From an uncultured Bacilli bacterium (GTDB taxonomy: Bacteria > Bacillota_I > Bacilli_A > RF39 > UBA660), in assembly GCA_934162125.1 (NCBI GenBank), contig CAKPHU010000003.1, positions 124,001 through 188,000 on the forward strand: 64,000 nt of DNA. The letters are read 5' to 3'. The notes under the pieces were generated by a model. That model was not told the DNA's origin. It was given only the letters and a program-made list of their open reading frames with translations, and did not search any database. A program made the translations under genes and the position numbers. Shown in pieces: positions 54,589 to 62,724 of this stretch (positions within the stretch are counted from its first letter, which is position 1; each line of letters begins with the position of its first letter).

Positions 54589-55710
54589 ATGAATGATGAT
54601 TCACTAGATTTGGAAGATTTAAAAAATGATTCGTTTATGAATCATCTTAATTCTACCTTATTAGTTAAAAGAGATTATCAATTACATGAATATGATTATG
54701 AATGGTTAGATATAATAGAAGATACGTTGCCATATTTGGATAATATTTTGAGAAATCCTAAACGTTTCATTATAAATGAAGAGGAAGTTGTAAAAGTTGA
54801 ACTTTCTAAGAAGATTACAGTAGAAAGTGTTATTCATTTGACCCAACATACTAATTTGATTCAAGATTATGATCCGAAAAATGGAGATGTTAGACCTAGT
54901 AAAGTGTTAAATATTAATAAGGAAGAAAGTTTAGATACTTATGAAAATAGATTTATTTTTACACTTATTAATAATTTAAGAAGATTCTTTGAAGAGAGAG
55001 TAGCGACAACAGGAGATAAATCTTATTATATTGATAAGAAAGATTTTAAATATGAAGGTAATACAAAGGTTGGAACTGATGAGATTAATTTCTCTATTAT
55101 GTTTAATTCTTATGATAAGAATGAACAAGATAATGATACTTCTAAAAATAAACTTTCATATCAAGATAGATTAAAACAAATTAAAGTGCAATTAGATGGA
55201 TTTACAGGTACAGAGTTGATGACAACATTAGCTAAATTACATGTTCCACCTGTAAGATCCCCAATTAGAAAGACAAATGTTATTTTAAAGAATCCTAACT
55301 TTAAGAAAGCAGAAGAGTTGTGGAACTATTTACAGTCTTTTGTGAATAAAAATCATAATGAAAAAGATAAGAGAGATTATTATGATGCTGGTGCTTTAAA
55401 AAATGAATATGATCAGGCTATTTTAATGGCTTATGTTGCGAATAAAGTAGTGGGAGATAATATTCCTAATCTTGATGATGAAAAAGTATTAAAAGATGTT
55501 ATTGATAGACTTATTGCGAATTTACTTGATTCAGATGATGAGATTACTGAAGATCAGTTAAAAGAAATTTTCCTTGATCAATTAAAGAAAGCAAAAGCTA
55601 ATAATATGAAGAAGAAAAAAGTTATTTTAAAGATATTTAAAGAAAAGTTAGAACATGATAATAAAAAGATTGATGAAGATTTTAAGAGTTTAAAAGAGGT
55701 TACAATATGA
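54589..55710 (+). CDS. DUF2357/McrC-N-like partner of the AAA+ ATPase
   Basis: 373 residues, cytosolic. YEWLDIIEDTLPYLDNILRNPKRFI, and NKEESLDTYENRFIFTLINNL resembles the DUF2357 signature found at the N-terminus of McrC-like proteins. No PD-(D/E)XK nuclease motif can be seen in the C-terminal half, which is helical and lysine-rich. AGGAGG SD; four-base overlap with the peptidase gene behind it (ATGA). As McrC stimulates McrB, this may regulate the ATPase. Confidence 0.65.
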   Translation: MNDDSLDLEDLKNDSFMNHLNSTLLVKRDYQLHEYDYEWLDIIEDTLPYLDNILRNPKRFIINEEEVVKVELSKKITVESVIHLTQHTNLIQDYDPKNGDVRPSKVLNINKEESLDTYENRFIFTLINNLRRFFEERVATTGDKSYYIDKKDFKYEGNTKVGTDEINFSIMFNSYDKNEQDNDTSKNKLSYQDRLKQIKVQLDGFTGTELMTTLAKLHVPPVRSPIRKTNVILKNPNFKKAEELWNYLQSFVNKNHNEKDKRDYYDAGALKNEYDQAILMAYVANKVVGDNIPNLDDEKVLKDVIDRLIANLLDSDDEITEDQLKEIFLDQLKKAKANNMKKKKVILKIFKEKLEHDNKKIDEDFKSLKEVTI

Positions 55711-56354
55711 GTACAATAAAGAAGTTATTAGATAATAAAGTTTTTCAAATTATTTATACAATTATTAAAGTAGTGTTTTTTGCATTTTTAGCTATTTATA
55801 TTTTGTTTGTAATGTTTCAAAGAATTACTAATAATTCAGATATATTTGGTTATAGAATGTTTACTGTTGCGACTGGATCTATGGAACCTGTCTATGAAGT
55901 TAATGATGTTATCTTAGTTAAGACAGTTGATACTAGTACTTTAAAAGTTGGAGACGATATTGCTTATGTTGGAAATAGAGCTGAATTAAAAGGTATCGTT
56001 ATTACCCATAGAATTATAGAGATATGGACTGCTGATGATGGAGAGATTCGTTATACAACACAAGGTGTTAATAATAAGAATCCAGATCCTTCCGTAAGTA
56101 AAGATCAAATATATGGTAAAGTAATGGGTAAAGTTTATGTTGTTAATGAAATAAATCATATTGTTAAAAATATTTATGGATTTTTCTTTTTAATATTTTG
56201 TCCATTAGTTTTAGTAATATTTTTAGAAATAGCTGATACTATTATTGATATTAAAGTAGAGAAGAATGAACTTAGATTAGCTGAGACTGAAAGTAAAGAT
56301 AGTAAGGATGAAACTAAGGGTGATGATAATGAAGGAGAAGAAGAAGTTATCTGA
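55707..56354 (+). CDS. sipW: SipW/ER-type signal peptidase I
   Basis: 215 residues, usual length. Membrane helix about 12-38, catalytic Ser58 in VATGSMEPVYEVNDVILVK, His101 in VITHRIIEI, and a second helix (FFFLIFCPLVLVIFLEI), then an acidic tail. Ser-His type as in SipW, which processes TasA and TapA in B. subtilis. Overlaps both neighbours, so it is translated with the DUF2357-like protein and the exported protein at 56329. Confidence 0.92.
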   Translation: MSTIKKLLDNKVFQIIYTIIKVVFFAFLAIYILFVMFQRITNNSDIFGYRMFTVATGSMEPVYEVNDVILVKTVDTSTLKVGDDIAYVGNRAELKGIVITHRIIEIWTADDGEIRYTTQGVNNKNPDPSVSKDQIYGKVMGKVYVVNEINHIVKNIYGFFFLIFCPLVLVIFLEIADTIIDIKVEKNELRLAETESKDSKDETKGDDNEGEEEVI

Positions 56355-57093
56355 TAGTGGATTATATCAGTATCTACAAAAACGACGTAAGAATATAAAA
56401 ATCAGAAGTGTACTTTTAGCTTTGTTTGTATTGGGAGTTAATATTTATGCCTGGTTTATATATTTTACAGAGGCTCAAGTTAATATTACGGGTAATGTAG
56501 TTTCTTGGGATGTTAGCTTCAGAGATGAAAATTCACAAGTAGTAGAAAAAGAAATTATAGCGGATATTAATATGTATCCAGGAATGCCTGATTATTCAAA
56601 GACACTTAAAATATTAAATGCAAGTGAGTTACCTGCTAAGTTTTCTTATGAAATTGAAGAAATGACTTTGATGGGAGAAGATATTAAGGCAGGTATGACT
56701 ACTGAGCAGTTAGAGACAGAATTAAGAGAGAGTTATCCTTTTGTTGTCAATTTCATTTCGGATAAAGATAGTATGAATATTGGCGAAGAGATGAGTTTTA
56801 CTTTTGATGTAGCATGGCCTTTTGAGAATGCTGAAGGAGAAAATAATTATTATAAGTTAAATAATTATTATAGTTATGATCCATCAGTTACTTATTTTCA
56901 ATATAATGGATCTAGTTATGATAAGGCTAATATTACAAGTAGTAGTGACTTTGGTATAAGTATTAATAGTTTGTATTTAGAAAAAGATGACGCTGATAGT
57001 TTTTGGGGAATGATGTGTGGTAGTTATGAGAAGGAAACTAATAAGGCTTGTTTAACTATTAAACTTAAATTAAGAGTTGTTCAATCAGGATAA
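56329..57093 (+). CDS. Exported TasA-like protein coupled to sipW
   Basis: 254 residues from the ATG at 56329 (AAGGGTGAT upstream; an ATG at 56308 is less likely). Overlaps sipW by 26 bases. Hydrophobic helix VLLALFVLGVNIYAWFIYFTE with the AWF element, then TGNVVSWDVSFRDENSQ and an all-beta domain with PGMPDYSKTLKILNASELPAKFSYEIE, comparable to the APGxxG...LVINxGxxxVxFxYxLEI block of the protein at 49764. Two Cys near the C-terminus may pair. Probably a SipW substrate. Confidence 0.75.
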   Translation: MKEKKKLSDSGLYQYLQKRRKNIKIRSVLLALFVLGVNIYAWFIYFTEAQVNITGNVVSWDVSFRDENSQVVEKEIIADINMYPGMPDYSKTLKILNASELPAKFSYEIEEMTLMGEDIKAGMTTEQLETELRESYPFVVNFISDKDSMNIGEEMSFTFDVAWPFENAEGENNYYKLNNYYSYDPSVTYFQYNGSSYDKANITSSSDFGISINSLYLEKDDADSFWGMMCGSYEKETNKACLTIKLKLRVVQSG

Positions 57094-57125
57094 AAAAAGA
57101 CAAGTTTTTGAACTTGTCATTTCTT
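57092..57125. terminator. Terminator between convergent genes
   Basis: GACAAGTT, TTTG loop, AACTTGTC (57099-57118). On the minus strand it is followed by seven T; on the plus strand the T-run is weaker. It includes the minus-strand stop codon. Confidence 0.85.
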
Positions 57126-57722
57126 TTGAGTAAATTTAATAGTGATACCAATTAAAGCTTTACTATTTGGATCAAGAGCTACTTTAGTATCATCTTCATT
57201 AGTCATAGTTTGAGTTGCTTCATCATCATCCCATTTTAGATAGATTCTTATGACGTTATTAGTACTATTTCTTGAAATTGTTTCTTTTATAGGAGTTCCA
57301 TCATAAGGAGTTTGATCAGTACTAGTTGCGACTGGATTAATGATGTATCCTACTGGTTTTAAATCAGGAATACTAGAAGTTTCTTTAGCAGCTGGAGTTA
57401 ATTCAACATCAAAGTCAACATCAACATCAGTAGCATCAATTACTATGTCACAGTAACCAGTTATACCTGGTGCTACAACAGAGTCTTTAGTACGTTCGTT
57501 TCCTGTAAATGTAGGTGTTATTTCTTCTTCTAAGACAGCTTTATTGTCAACATATTCATTGTTTACTTTTATGTTCCATTTTGCAATAGTAAGAGATGTT
57601 TCTCCTTCTATTTGTTTACGGTATTTAGCATATGAAGTTTGAAATAAATAGATGAAACTAAATGATACTATTGCGATAAAGACAATGATAAAGCGTAAGT
57701 CTTTTAACTTTTCTTTATTCAT
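57117..57722 (-). CDS. TasA/camelysin-like exported protein, reverse orientation
   Basis: 201 residues. N-terminal helix (FIIVFIAIVSFSFIYLFQTSYAKYRK), SLTIAKWNIKVNN and APGITGYCDIVIDATDVDVDFDVEL, the same phrases as the protein at 49764. Own extended -10 promoter and GGTGAT SD, so expressed separately from the rest of the locus, of which it is the last member. Confidence 0.78.
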   Translation of the reverse strand: MNKEKLKDLRFIIVFIAIVSFSFIYLFQTSYAKYRKQIEGETSLTIAKWNIKVNNEYVDNKAVLEEEITPTFTGNERTKDSVVAPGITGYCDIVIDATDVDVDFDVELTPAAKETSSIPDLKPVGYIINPVATSTDQTPYDGTPIKETISRNSTNNVIRIYLKWDDDEATQTMTNEDDTKVALDPNSKALIGITIKFTQKK

Positions 57723-57737
57723 ATTATCACCATCTTA

Positions 57738-57748
57738 ATTTTAGCATA
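57738..57748 (-). promoter_or_regulatory. Extended -10 promoter (minus strand)
   Basis: TATG-C-TAAAAT on the minus strand, 16 bases before the start at 57722. Confidence 0.6.
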
Positions 57749-57800
57749 TTGTGGGTAATTAATAAAGAAAAATGTGTTAAGATAGATGTAGGTGATGACA

Positions 57801-58121
57801 ATGGAAGAACTTGAAAATCAATTTAAATTATTAGTAGGAGGATATTTTGGGGTTTTAGAATTAGATAATTATGATTTAAAAGTTTATATTTTAAAAGATA
57901 TAGAAGAATATATTAGAAATTTTATTATGGTTAATCCAATACCTCACTATAATTATAAAGAAAAGGTTTTGGAATATAAGGATAGTTTAGCATTAAAAAC
58001 TAAGGTACAAGATGCTTTAATTGTTTTACATAAGATAGAAGCTCCAATGGAAGTAGTGTTACTTATGAAAGCTAAGCTAAAAAAGATAGAACAAGAAGAG
58101 AAACGACAAAGAGAATTGTAA
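57801..58121 (+). CDS. Small helical protein, unrecognised
   Basis: 106 residues from the ATG at 57801, five bases after AGGTGA (ATG 57795 and GTG 57792 are alternatives). Soluble, with VGGYFGVLELDNYDLKVYIL and a charged C-terminal helix. No family recognised, no link to its neighbours seen. Confidence 0.65.
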   Translation: MEELENQFKLLVGGYFGVLELDNYDLKVYILKDIEEYIRNFIMVNPIPHYNYKEKVLEYKDSLALKTKVQDALIVLHKIEAPMEVVLLMKAKLKKIEQEEKRQREL

Positions 58122-58150
58122 AGAGATGTTACAGTTCTTTATTATTTTTT
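58112..58150 (+). terminator. Rho-independent terminator
   Basis: AGAATTGTAA, seven-base loop, TTACAGTTCT, T-rich run; the stop codon is in the stem. Confidence 0.8.
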
Positions 58151-58186
58151 AAATGTGTGATATATTTTAATAAAGGTAGGGATAAT

Positions 58187-59011
58187 ATGAAAAGAGTTTT
58201 TAAATATTTAGGAATTTTATTAGTTGTATTTATTTGTACAGGTTGTGGAAATAAGTATGGAGATGTTACAAGAGGTATTAGACATGCTGGTTTTGCAGTT
58301 AGTGGAGATACTTTTGTTTGTAATGTATTATTACCACAAGCTGAAGGTGATGAGGTAGTTACTCCAGCAATTATTTGGTATTTTGGTAGTTCACATATGA
58401 TTACTGATGCAGGAAAAGTATATGATATTTCTTTAGGTCAAGGATATATGAATGGAGAAAATTGTAAAGCTGCTTCTTTAAATGATAGAGTAATTGCGAT
58501 AATGGATGAGAGTGTTGTTAAGGTTATGAATGGTAAGTATTATAGTTTAGCAACTTATACAGAGATTACTACTGAAGATAAAAATTATAATTTATATGAT
58601 ATTTTATTAAAGGGAAGTAATGTTCGTAAAATTGTTACTGTGGATAGTTCTAATAATGTTTACTATGTTTTAAAATCAGATGGTAATGTTTATGAGGTAA
58701 CTTTAACTAAAGCTGATTATAAGAGTCCATATACTGTTTCAAGTAGTGAGATTATTTATAGTAGAGGTGTTTATGGAGATATAGTTGATTTCCGTAATGA
58801 TTCTAATACTGAATTTAATTATATTTTAGCTAAGGGTTCACTTAATAGAACTTTAGCTGCTAATGCAAGTGAATGTAGTAAATATGCTGATGTTAATTGT
58901 AATTATAAAATGCAAGAAGATCCAGAGTTATTTGCTTTCTGGGATTATGTTTTTGCATATAATGGTTCGACAATTATCACAACTTATGGTAAAGTATTCA
59001 CTGCTAATTAG
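58187..59011 (+). CDS. Putative lipoprotein
   Basis: 274 residues from the ATG at 58187, behind GGTAGGGAT. Signal peptide with a lipobox-like FICTGC, Cys19 as the lipidated residue; the -3 position is Cys rather than Leu, so the site is not perfect. The mature part shows recurring short beta units (GKVYDIS, NNVYYVLKSDGNVYEV, GSTIITTYGKVF), like a propeller or regulator-of-chromosome-condensation type surface. Function unknown. Confidence 0.7.
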   Translation: MKRVFKYLGILLVVFICTGCGNKYGDVTRGIRHAGFAVSGDTFVCNVLLPQAEGDEVVTPAIIWYFGSSHMITDAGKVYDISLGQGYMNGENCKAASLNDRVIAIMDESVVKVMNGKYYSLATYTEITTEDKNYNLYDILLKGSNVRKIVTVDSSNNVYYVLKSDGNVYEVTLTKADYKSPYTVSSSEIIYSRGVYGDIVDFRNDSNTEFNYILAKGSLNRTLAANASECSKYADVNCNYKMQEDPELFAFWDYVFAYNGSTIITTYGKVFTAN

Positions 59012-59024
59012 TTGAGGTGATAAT

Positions 59025-59897
59025 ATGGTGATTTCTGATCAATGGAAATCTTATGAGATAATTGATGCTTCTAATGGAGAAAAGTTAGAGCGTTGGGGGG
59101 ATATTTATTTACTTAGACCAGATCCACAAGTAGTTTGGAATAATGGTAATTTAATGGATAAGTATCGAGATATGATTGATGCTGTTTACCATCGTAGTAA
59201 TAAGGGTGGTGGAGCATGGGAAAATTTAAAGAGTATTCCTGGTCAATGGAAGATAAATTATAAGAATTTGACTTTTAATATTAAACAAATGGGATTTAAG
59301 CATACTGGTCTTTTCCCAGAACAGGCTAGTAATTGGGACTATATGATTGAGAAGATTAAGAAGTCTGGGCGAAAGATAAAAGTTTTGAACTTGTTTGCTT
59401 ATACAGGTGGAGCTACTGTTGCTTGTTTGTCAGCAGGGGCTAGTGTTACACATGTTGATGCTTCTAGAGGAATGGTTGACTGGTGTAAAGAAAATGTCAA
59501 ATCTAGTGGATATGAAGATAGTGATGTTCGTTATATTGTTGATGACGTTGTAAAGTTTGTGCAAAGAGAAATTCGTCGTGGTAAGAAGTATGATGCAATT
59601 ATAATGGATCCACCTAGTTATGGTCGTGGAGCAAATGGAGAAGTTTGGAATATTGAAAAGAATCTTAATTATTTGATTGAAATATGTCAAGATGTGTTAA
59701 GTGATGATCCACTATTTTTCCTTATTAATTCTTATACAACAGGAATGAGTGCTACAGTTCTTTATAATATTTTGTCATTAACTGTTAATACTAAATACAA
59801 GGGTATTGTTAGTTGTGGAGAAGTTGGTTTACCAATCAAAAATAATTCCTTAGTATTGCCATGTGGTATTTATGGAAGATGGGAAAAAGATGAGTAA
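59025..59897 (+). CDS. Class I SAM-dependent methyltransferase, RlmI-like rRNA type
   Basis: 290 residues. Motif I VLNLFAYTGGATVACLSAG, acidic residue in THVDASRGMVDW, and catalytic DPPSYGRG motif, as in the RlmI/RlmK-like 5-methylcytosine/guanine rRNA methyltransferases. The PUA domain of long RlmI proteins is absent. GAGGTGAT SD. Overlaps by eight bases the pseudouridine synthase gene, giving a small RNA-modification pair. Confidence 0.88.
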   Translation: MVISDQWKSYEIIDASNGEKLERWGDIYLLRPDPQVVWNNGNLMDKYRDMIDAVYHRSNKGGGAWENLKSIPGQWKINYKNLTFNIKQMGFKHTGLFPEQASNWDYMIEKIKKSGRKIKVLNLFAYTGGATVACLSAGASVTHVDASRGMVDWCKENVKSSGYEDSDVRYIVDDVVKFVQREIRRGKKYDAIIMDPPSYGRGANGEVWNIEKNLNYLIEICQDVLSDDPLFFLINSYTTGMSATVLYNILSLTVNTKYKGIVSCGEVGLPIKNNSLVLPCGIYGRWEKDE

Positions 59898-60540
59898 GCT
59901 TAATGTTTTATATGAAGATAATCATATTATTGTGGTTGAGAAACCAATAAATGTTCTTAGTCAAGGAGATGCGACTGGGGATTTAGATTTACTTTCGATG
60001 GTTAAAAATTATGTAAAAGTTAAATATAATAAGCCAGGGAATGTTTATATTGGTCTTGTGCATAGATTGGATAGACCAGTAGGTGGAGTTATGGTTTTTG
60101 CTAGAAGTAGTAAAGCAGCAGCTAGACTTAATAAGGGTCAACTTGAACATGATTTTCAGAAGAAGTATTTAGCAGTTGTACCTAGTAGTATTCCAGATGA
60201 AGGGAAGTTTGTTGATAGGCTAGAAAAATTAGACCATGGCAATACTGTTGTTTCTAAAAATGGTAAGGAAGCAATTCTTAGTTATAAAGTCTTACAAAGA
60301 AATGGCAAGTATGCACTTGTTTTAATTAATTTAGAGACTGGACGTCATCATCAAATAAGAGTTCAGTTTGCTTCTAGAGGATATCCTCTTTATGGGGATC
60401 AGAGATATGGGAAGGTTGATGGTAGTCAATTAGCACTATTTGCTTATCAATTATCATTTACACATCCAGTGTCAAAGAATAGAATGAATTTTGAAGTTAA
60501 ACCACCAAAGAGTGGATATTGGACAAAATTTACACTGTAA
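59890..60540 (+). CDS. RluA-family 23S rRNA/tRNA pseudouridine synthase
   Basis: 216 residues from the ATG at 59890 (MSKLNVLYEDNHIIVVEKP; ATG 59863 would add nine residues within the upstream gene). Catalytic Asp in GLVHRLDRPVGGVMVFAR; further motifs LVLINLETGRHHQIRVQFAS and YPLYGDQRYG. No S4 domain, as in the short RluA-type group. Target position cannot be read from the sequence. Confidence 0.92.
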   Translation: MSKLNVLYEDNHIIVVEKPINVLSQGDATGDLDLLSMVKNYVKVKYNKPGNVYIGLVHRLDRPVGGVMVFARSSKAAARLNKGQLEHDFQKKYLAVVPSSIPDEGKFVDRLEKLDHGNTVVSKNGKEAILSYKVLQRNGKYALVLINLETGRHHQIRVQFASRGYPLYGDQRYGKVDGSQLALFAYQLSFTHPVSKNRMNFEVKPPKSGYWTKFTL

Positions 60541-60557
60541 ACTTATGTCTATTAAAT

Positions 60558-60585
60558 AAAAGGTTTGCAAATGAAAGCCTTTTTT
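60558..60585 (+). terminator. Weak terminator
   Basis: AAAGG-TTT against AAAG-CCTTT with a bulge, then a T-run. Confidence 0.5.
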
Positions 60586-60613
60586 GCTAAAATAATAATA
60601 GAATAATTAGAAT
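60584..60613 (+). promoter_or_regulatory. Promoter of the Pro-rich membrane protein
   Basis: TTGCTA (60584-60589), 18 bases, TAGAAT (60608-60613). Confidence 0.5.
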
Positions 60614-60632
60614 AAAGGGAGTTAGATCTTAT

Positions 60633-61505
60633 ATGGAAAAAAATGGTTTAATTAGTTGGTTATTGACAGTACCAGGATTATTGATTTCTCTTGGTGTGTT
60701 GTTGTTACTTGTAGCTTTAATAGTTTTAATTGCTTCTTCTAAGAAAAGTAAAAAAACTAAGAATCCAATAGAAGGAGGTAGTGCACCAGTAGCGCCAGCT
60801 GCTCCTGCTCTTGATGATACGGCTAATACAGCACAAGTTGCAGCAGTTGCTCCTACTCAAGCAGCACCAGTACAAGAGGCACCAGTTATGCAAGAAGTTG
60901 CGACTACTCCAGTAGTAGCACCTGCGCCAGTTGAAGTTGCACCTGTTGCTCCAGTAGCTCCGGTTGCACCAGCACCTGTTACACCTAGTGTTCCAGTTGC
61001 TCCAGTTGAGGCTCCTCCAGTAGTGCCAGTTGTTGAAGCTGCACCAGTTATGGTTGAACCAGTTACTGTTGCTCCAGTAGCTCCAGTTGCTGCACCAGTT
61101 GAAGTTGCACCTGTGGCTCCAGTAGTTGAGCCTGTTCAAGTTGCACCTGCTCCAGTAACAGTTGCACCAGTTATGGAAGTTCCTACTGTTCCAGTTGAAA
61201 TTCCTGTAACACCTGTAGCACCAGTTGAAGTTGCACCAGTTGCAGCTCCAGTAGTTGAACCTGTTCCAGTAACTCCAGTTGCACCAGCACCTGTAGCTAT
61301 GCCAGAAGTTGCCCAACCTGCTACTCAACCATTAATATATGGTGGAGCAAATCCAGCAGTTACAAATGTTGATGTAAGACCTGTTCAAGAACATCAAATT
61401 TATGGTGGAGCTAACCCTTTAGAAAATACACAATCAATTCCAATAATGAATAATACTGTTAGTGCTCCAGTACAAGAGGCACCAGTAATGCAAAATATTC
61501 AATAA
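60633..61505 (+). CDS. Membrane protein with long Pro/Ala/Val-rich tail
   Basis: 290 residues. N-terminal membrane helix (ISWLLTVPGLLISLGVLLLLVALIVLIA) and basic stop, then about 185 residues of APVAPVEVAPV-type low complexity, and a short C-terminal part with two copies of IYGGANP. No cysteine or enzymatic motif. Such tails form extended polyproline rods; orientation cannot be decided, and the repeated YGGANP could be a binding tag. SD GGGAG. Confidence 0.8.
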   Translation: MEKNGLISWLLTVPGLLISLGVLLLLVALIVLIASSKKSKKTKNPIEGGSAPVAPAAPALDDTANTAQVAAVAPTQAAPVQEAPVMQEVATTPVVAPAPVEVAPVAPVAPVAPAPVTPSVPVAPVEAPPVVPVVEAAPVMVEPVTVAPVAPVAAPVEVAPVAPVVEPVQVAPAPVTVAPVMEVPTVPVEIPVTPVAPVEVAPVAAPVVEPVPVTPVAPAPVAMPEVAQPATQPLIYGGANPAVTNVDVRPVQEHQIYGGANPLENTQSIPIMNNTVSAPVQEAPVMQNIQ

Positions 61506-61532
61506 CTATAAGGAAACTTATAGTTTTTTTTT
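61504..61532 (+). terminator. Rho-independent terminator
   Basis: AACTATAAG, GAAA tetraloop, CTTATAGTT, T-run; the stem begins in the stop codon. Confidence 0.92.
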
Positions 61533-61542
61533 AACTTTTATT

Positions 61543-61570
61543 TTGACCTTTATATTATTGATGTTATAAT
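61543..61570 (+). promoter_or_regulatory. Promoter of the polysaccharide cluster
   Basis: TTGACC (61543-61548), 16 bases, TATAAT (61565-61570) with a TG extension. The -10 covers an upstream in-frame ATG at 61569, so that ATG cannot be the start; the mRNA leader is only about ten bases. Confidence 0.75.
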
Positions 61571-61586
61571 GAGATTAGGTGGTAGC

Positions 61587-62723
61587 ATGAAGAAAATTGC
61601 GATTTTGTCTTTACATTTAGGGTATGGTGGAATAGAAAAATGCGTAGTTAACTTAGCTAATATTTTATGTGATAAATATGAAGTTGAAATAGCTTGTACT
61701 TATAAGCTTTATGAAAAGCCAGCTTTTGACTTAGACAAGAGAGTAAAAGTAAATTATTTAGGATGTGAGGCACCTAATAAAAAAGAGTTAAAAGATGCTA
61801 TTAAACATTTTAAAATATTTAAGATTTTTAAAGAGGGATTCAAAAGTATTCGTATTTTACATCAAAGAAGAAAGACGATGGTTAACTTTATTAAAAATAG
61901 TGATGCAGAAGTTATCATATCAACTAGAGATATATTTAATTCATGGTTAGGTGACTATGCTAAAGATGGAGTACTTAAAATTGGATGGGAACATAATCAT
62001 TATCATGATAATTATAAGTATGCACGTAGTGTAGTAGGATCTGCTTATTACTTGGACTATTTTGTTTTAGTTTCAGAGTCTTTAAGAAATTTTTATGCAG
62101 AAGCATTACGACGTTCTGATTGTAAATGTGTATATATTCCAAATATGATTGATGAGATACCTGATAAAGTTTCAAAGTTGATAGATAAGAAAATAGTCTC
62201 AATAGGAAGACTTTCTAAAGAAAAAGCTCCTTTAGATTTACTTAAAGTATTTAGTATTTTACATACTAATTATAAAGATTGGAAGCTTGAAATTATTGGT
62301 GATGGAGTATTAAAAGAAGAGATGGAAGATTTTATTCGACTTCATCATTTAGAAGATAGTGTTCATTTAGCTGGTTTTCAAGGAAAAGATTATATTAATA
62401 AAGTACTTAATAAGTCTTCAATTTATCTTATGACTTCTGAGACAGAATCTTTTGGAATTGTTTTATTAGAGGCTATGAGTCATGGTGTTCCTTGTATTGC
62501 GTTTGATTCTGCAGAAGGAGCTAGAGAAATTATAAGTAGTGGGGATAATGGTTATTTAATAAAAAATAGAAACTATGTAGCGATGGTTAAAAAAATTGAA
62601 GATTTAATCAAAAATCCTAAAGAAAGAAAAAGAGTGGGGTTAGCTGGTAGAAGCAGTATCGAAAAATATAAGGGCGATGTTGTTTGTGATATGTGGGTTA
62701 ACTTAATTGAAGAGAAGGATTAG
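61587..62723 (+). CDS. Glycosyltransferase family 4
   Basis: 378 residues from the ATG at 61587 (AGGTGG four bases upstream). GT-B fold: N-terminal LSLHLGYGGIEKCVVNLANIL with the acceptor Gly loop, C-terminal KKIVSIGRLSKEKAPLDLLKVF, then SIYLMTSETESFGIVLLEAMSHGVPCIAFD with the EX7E motif. Uses nucleotide sugars to build surface glycans, in line with the following PssD/PssE-like genes. Sugar specificity unknown. Confidence 0.92.
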   Translation: MKKIAILSLHLGYGGIEKCVVNLANILCDKYEVEIACTYKLYEKPAFDLDKRVKVNYLGCEAPNKKELKDAIKHFKIFKIFKEGFKSIRILHQRRKTMVNFIKNSDAEVIISTRDIFNSWLGDYAKDGVLKIGWEHNHYHDNYKYARSVVGSAYYLDYFVLVSESLRNFYAEALRRSDCKCVYIPNMIDEIPDKVSKLIDKKIVSIGRLSKEKAPLDLLKVFSILHTNYKDWKLEIIGDGVLKEEMEDFIRLHHLEDSVHLAGFQGKDYINKVLNKSSIYLMTSETESFGIVLLEAMSHGVPCIAFDSAEGAREIISSGDNGYLIKNRNYVAMVKKIEDLIKNPKERKRVGLAGRSSIEKYKGDVVCDMWVNLIEEKD

Positions 62724-62724
62724 T

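Noticed and set aside
53043..55710. McrBC restriction or CoCoNuT-type defence system
   Set aside because: AAA+ and DUF2357-like parts fit, but the ATPase has a membrane helix, no nuclease motif is visible and all neighbours are surface genes. Kept as an alternative only.
60726..61328. 200-codon reading frame on the minus strand
   Set aside because: It is the complement of the Pro/Ala/Val-rich gene, with a Trp/Cys/Asn-rich nonsense composition.
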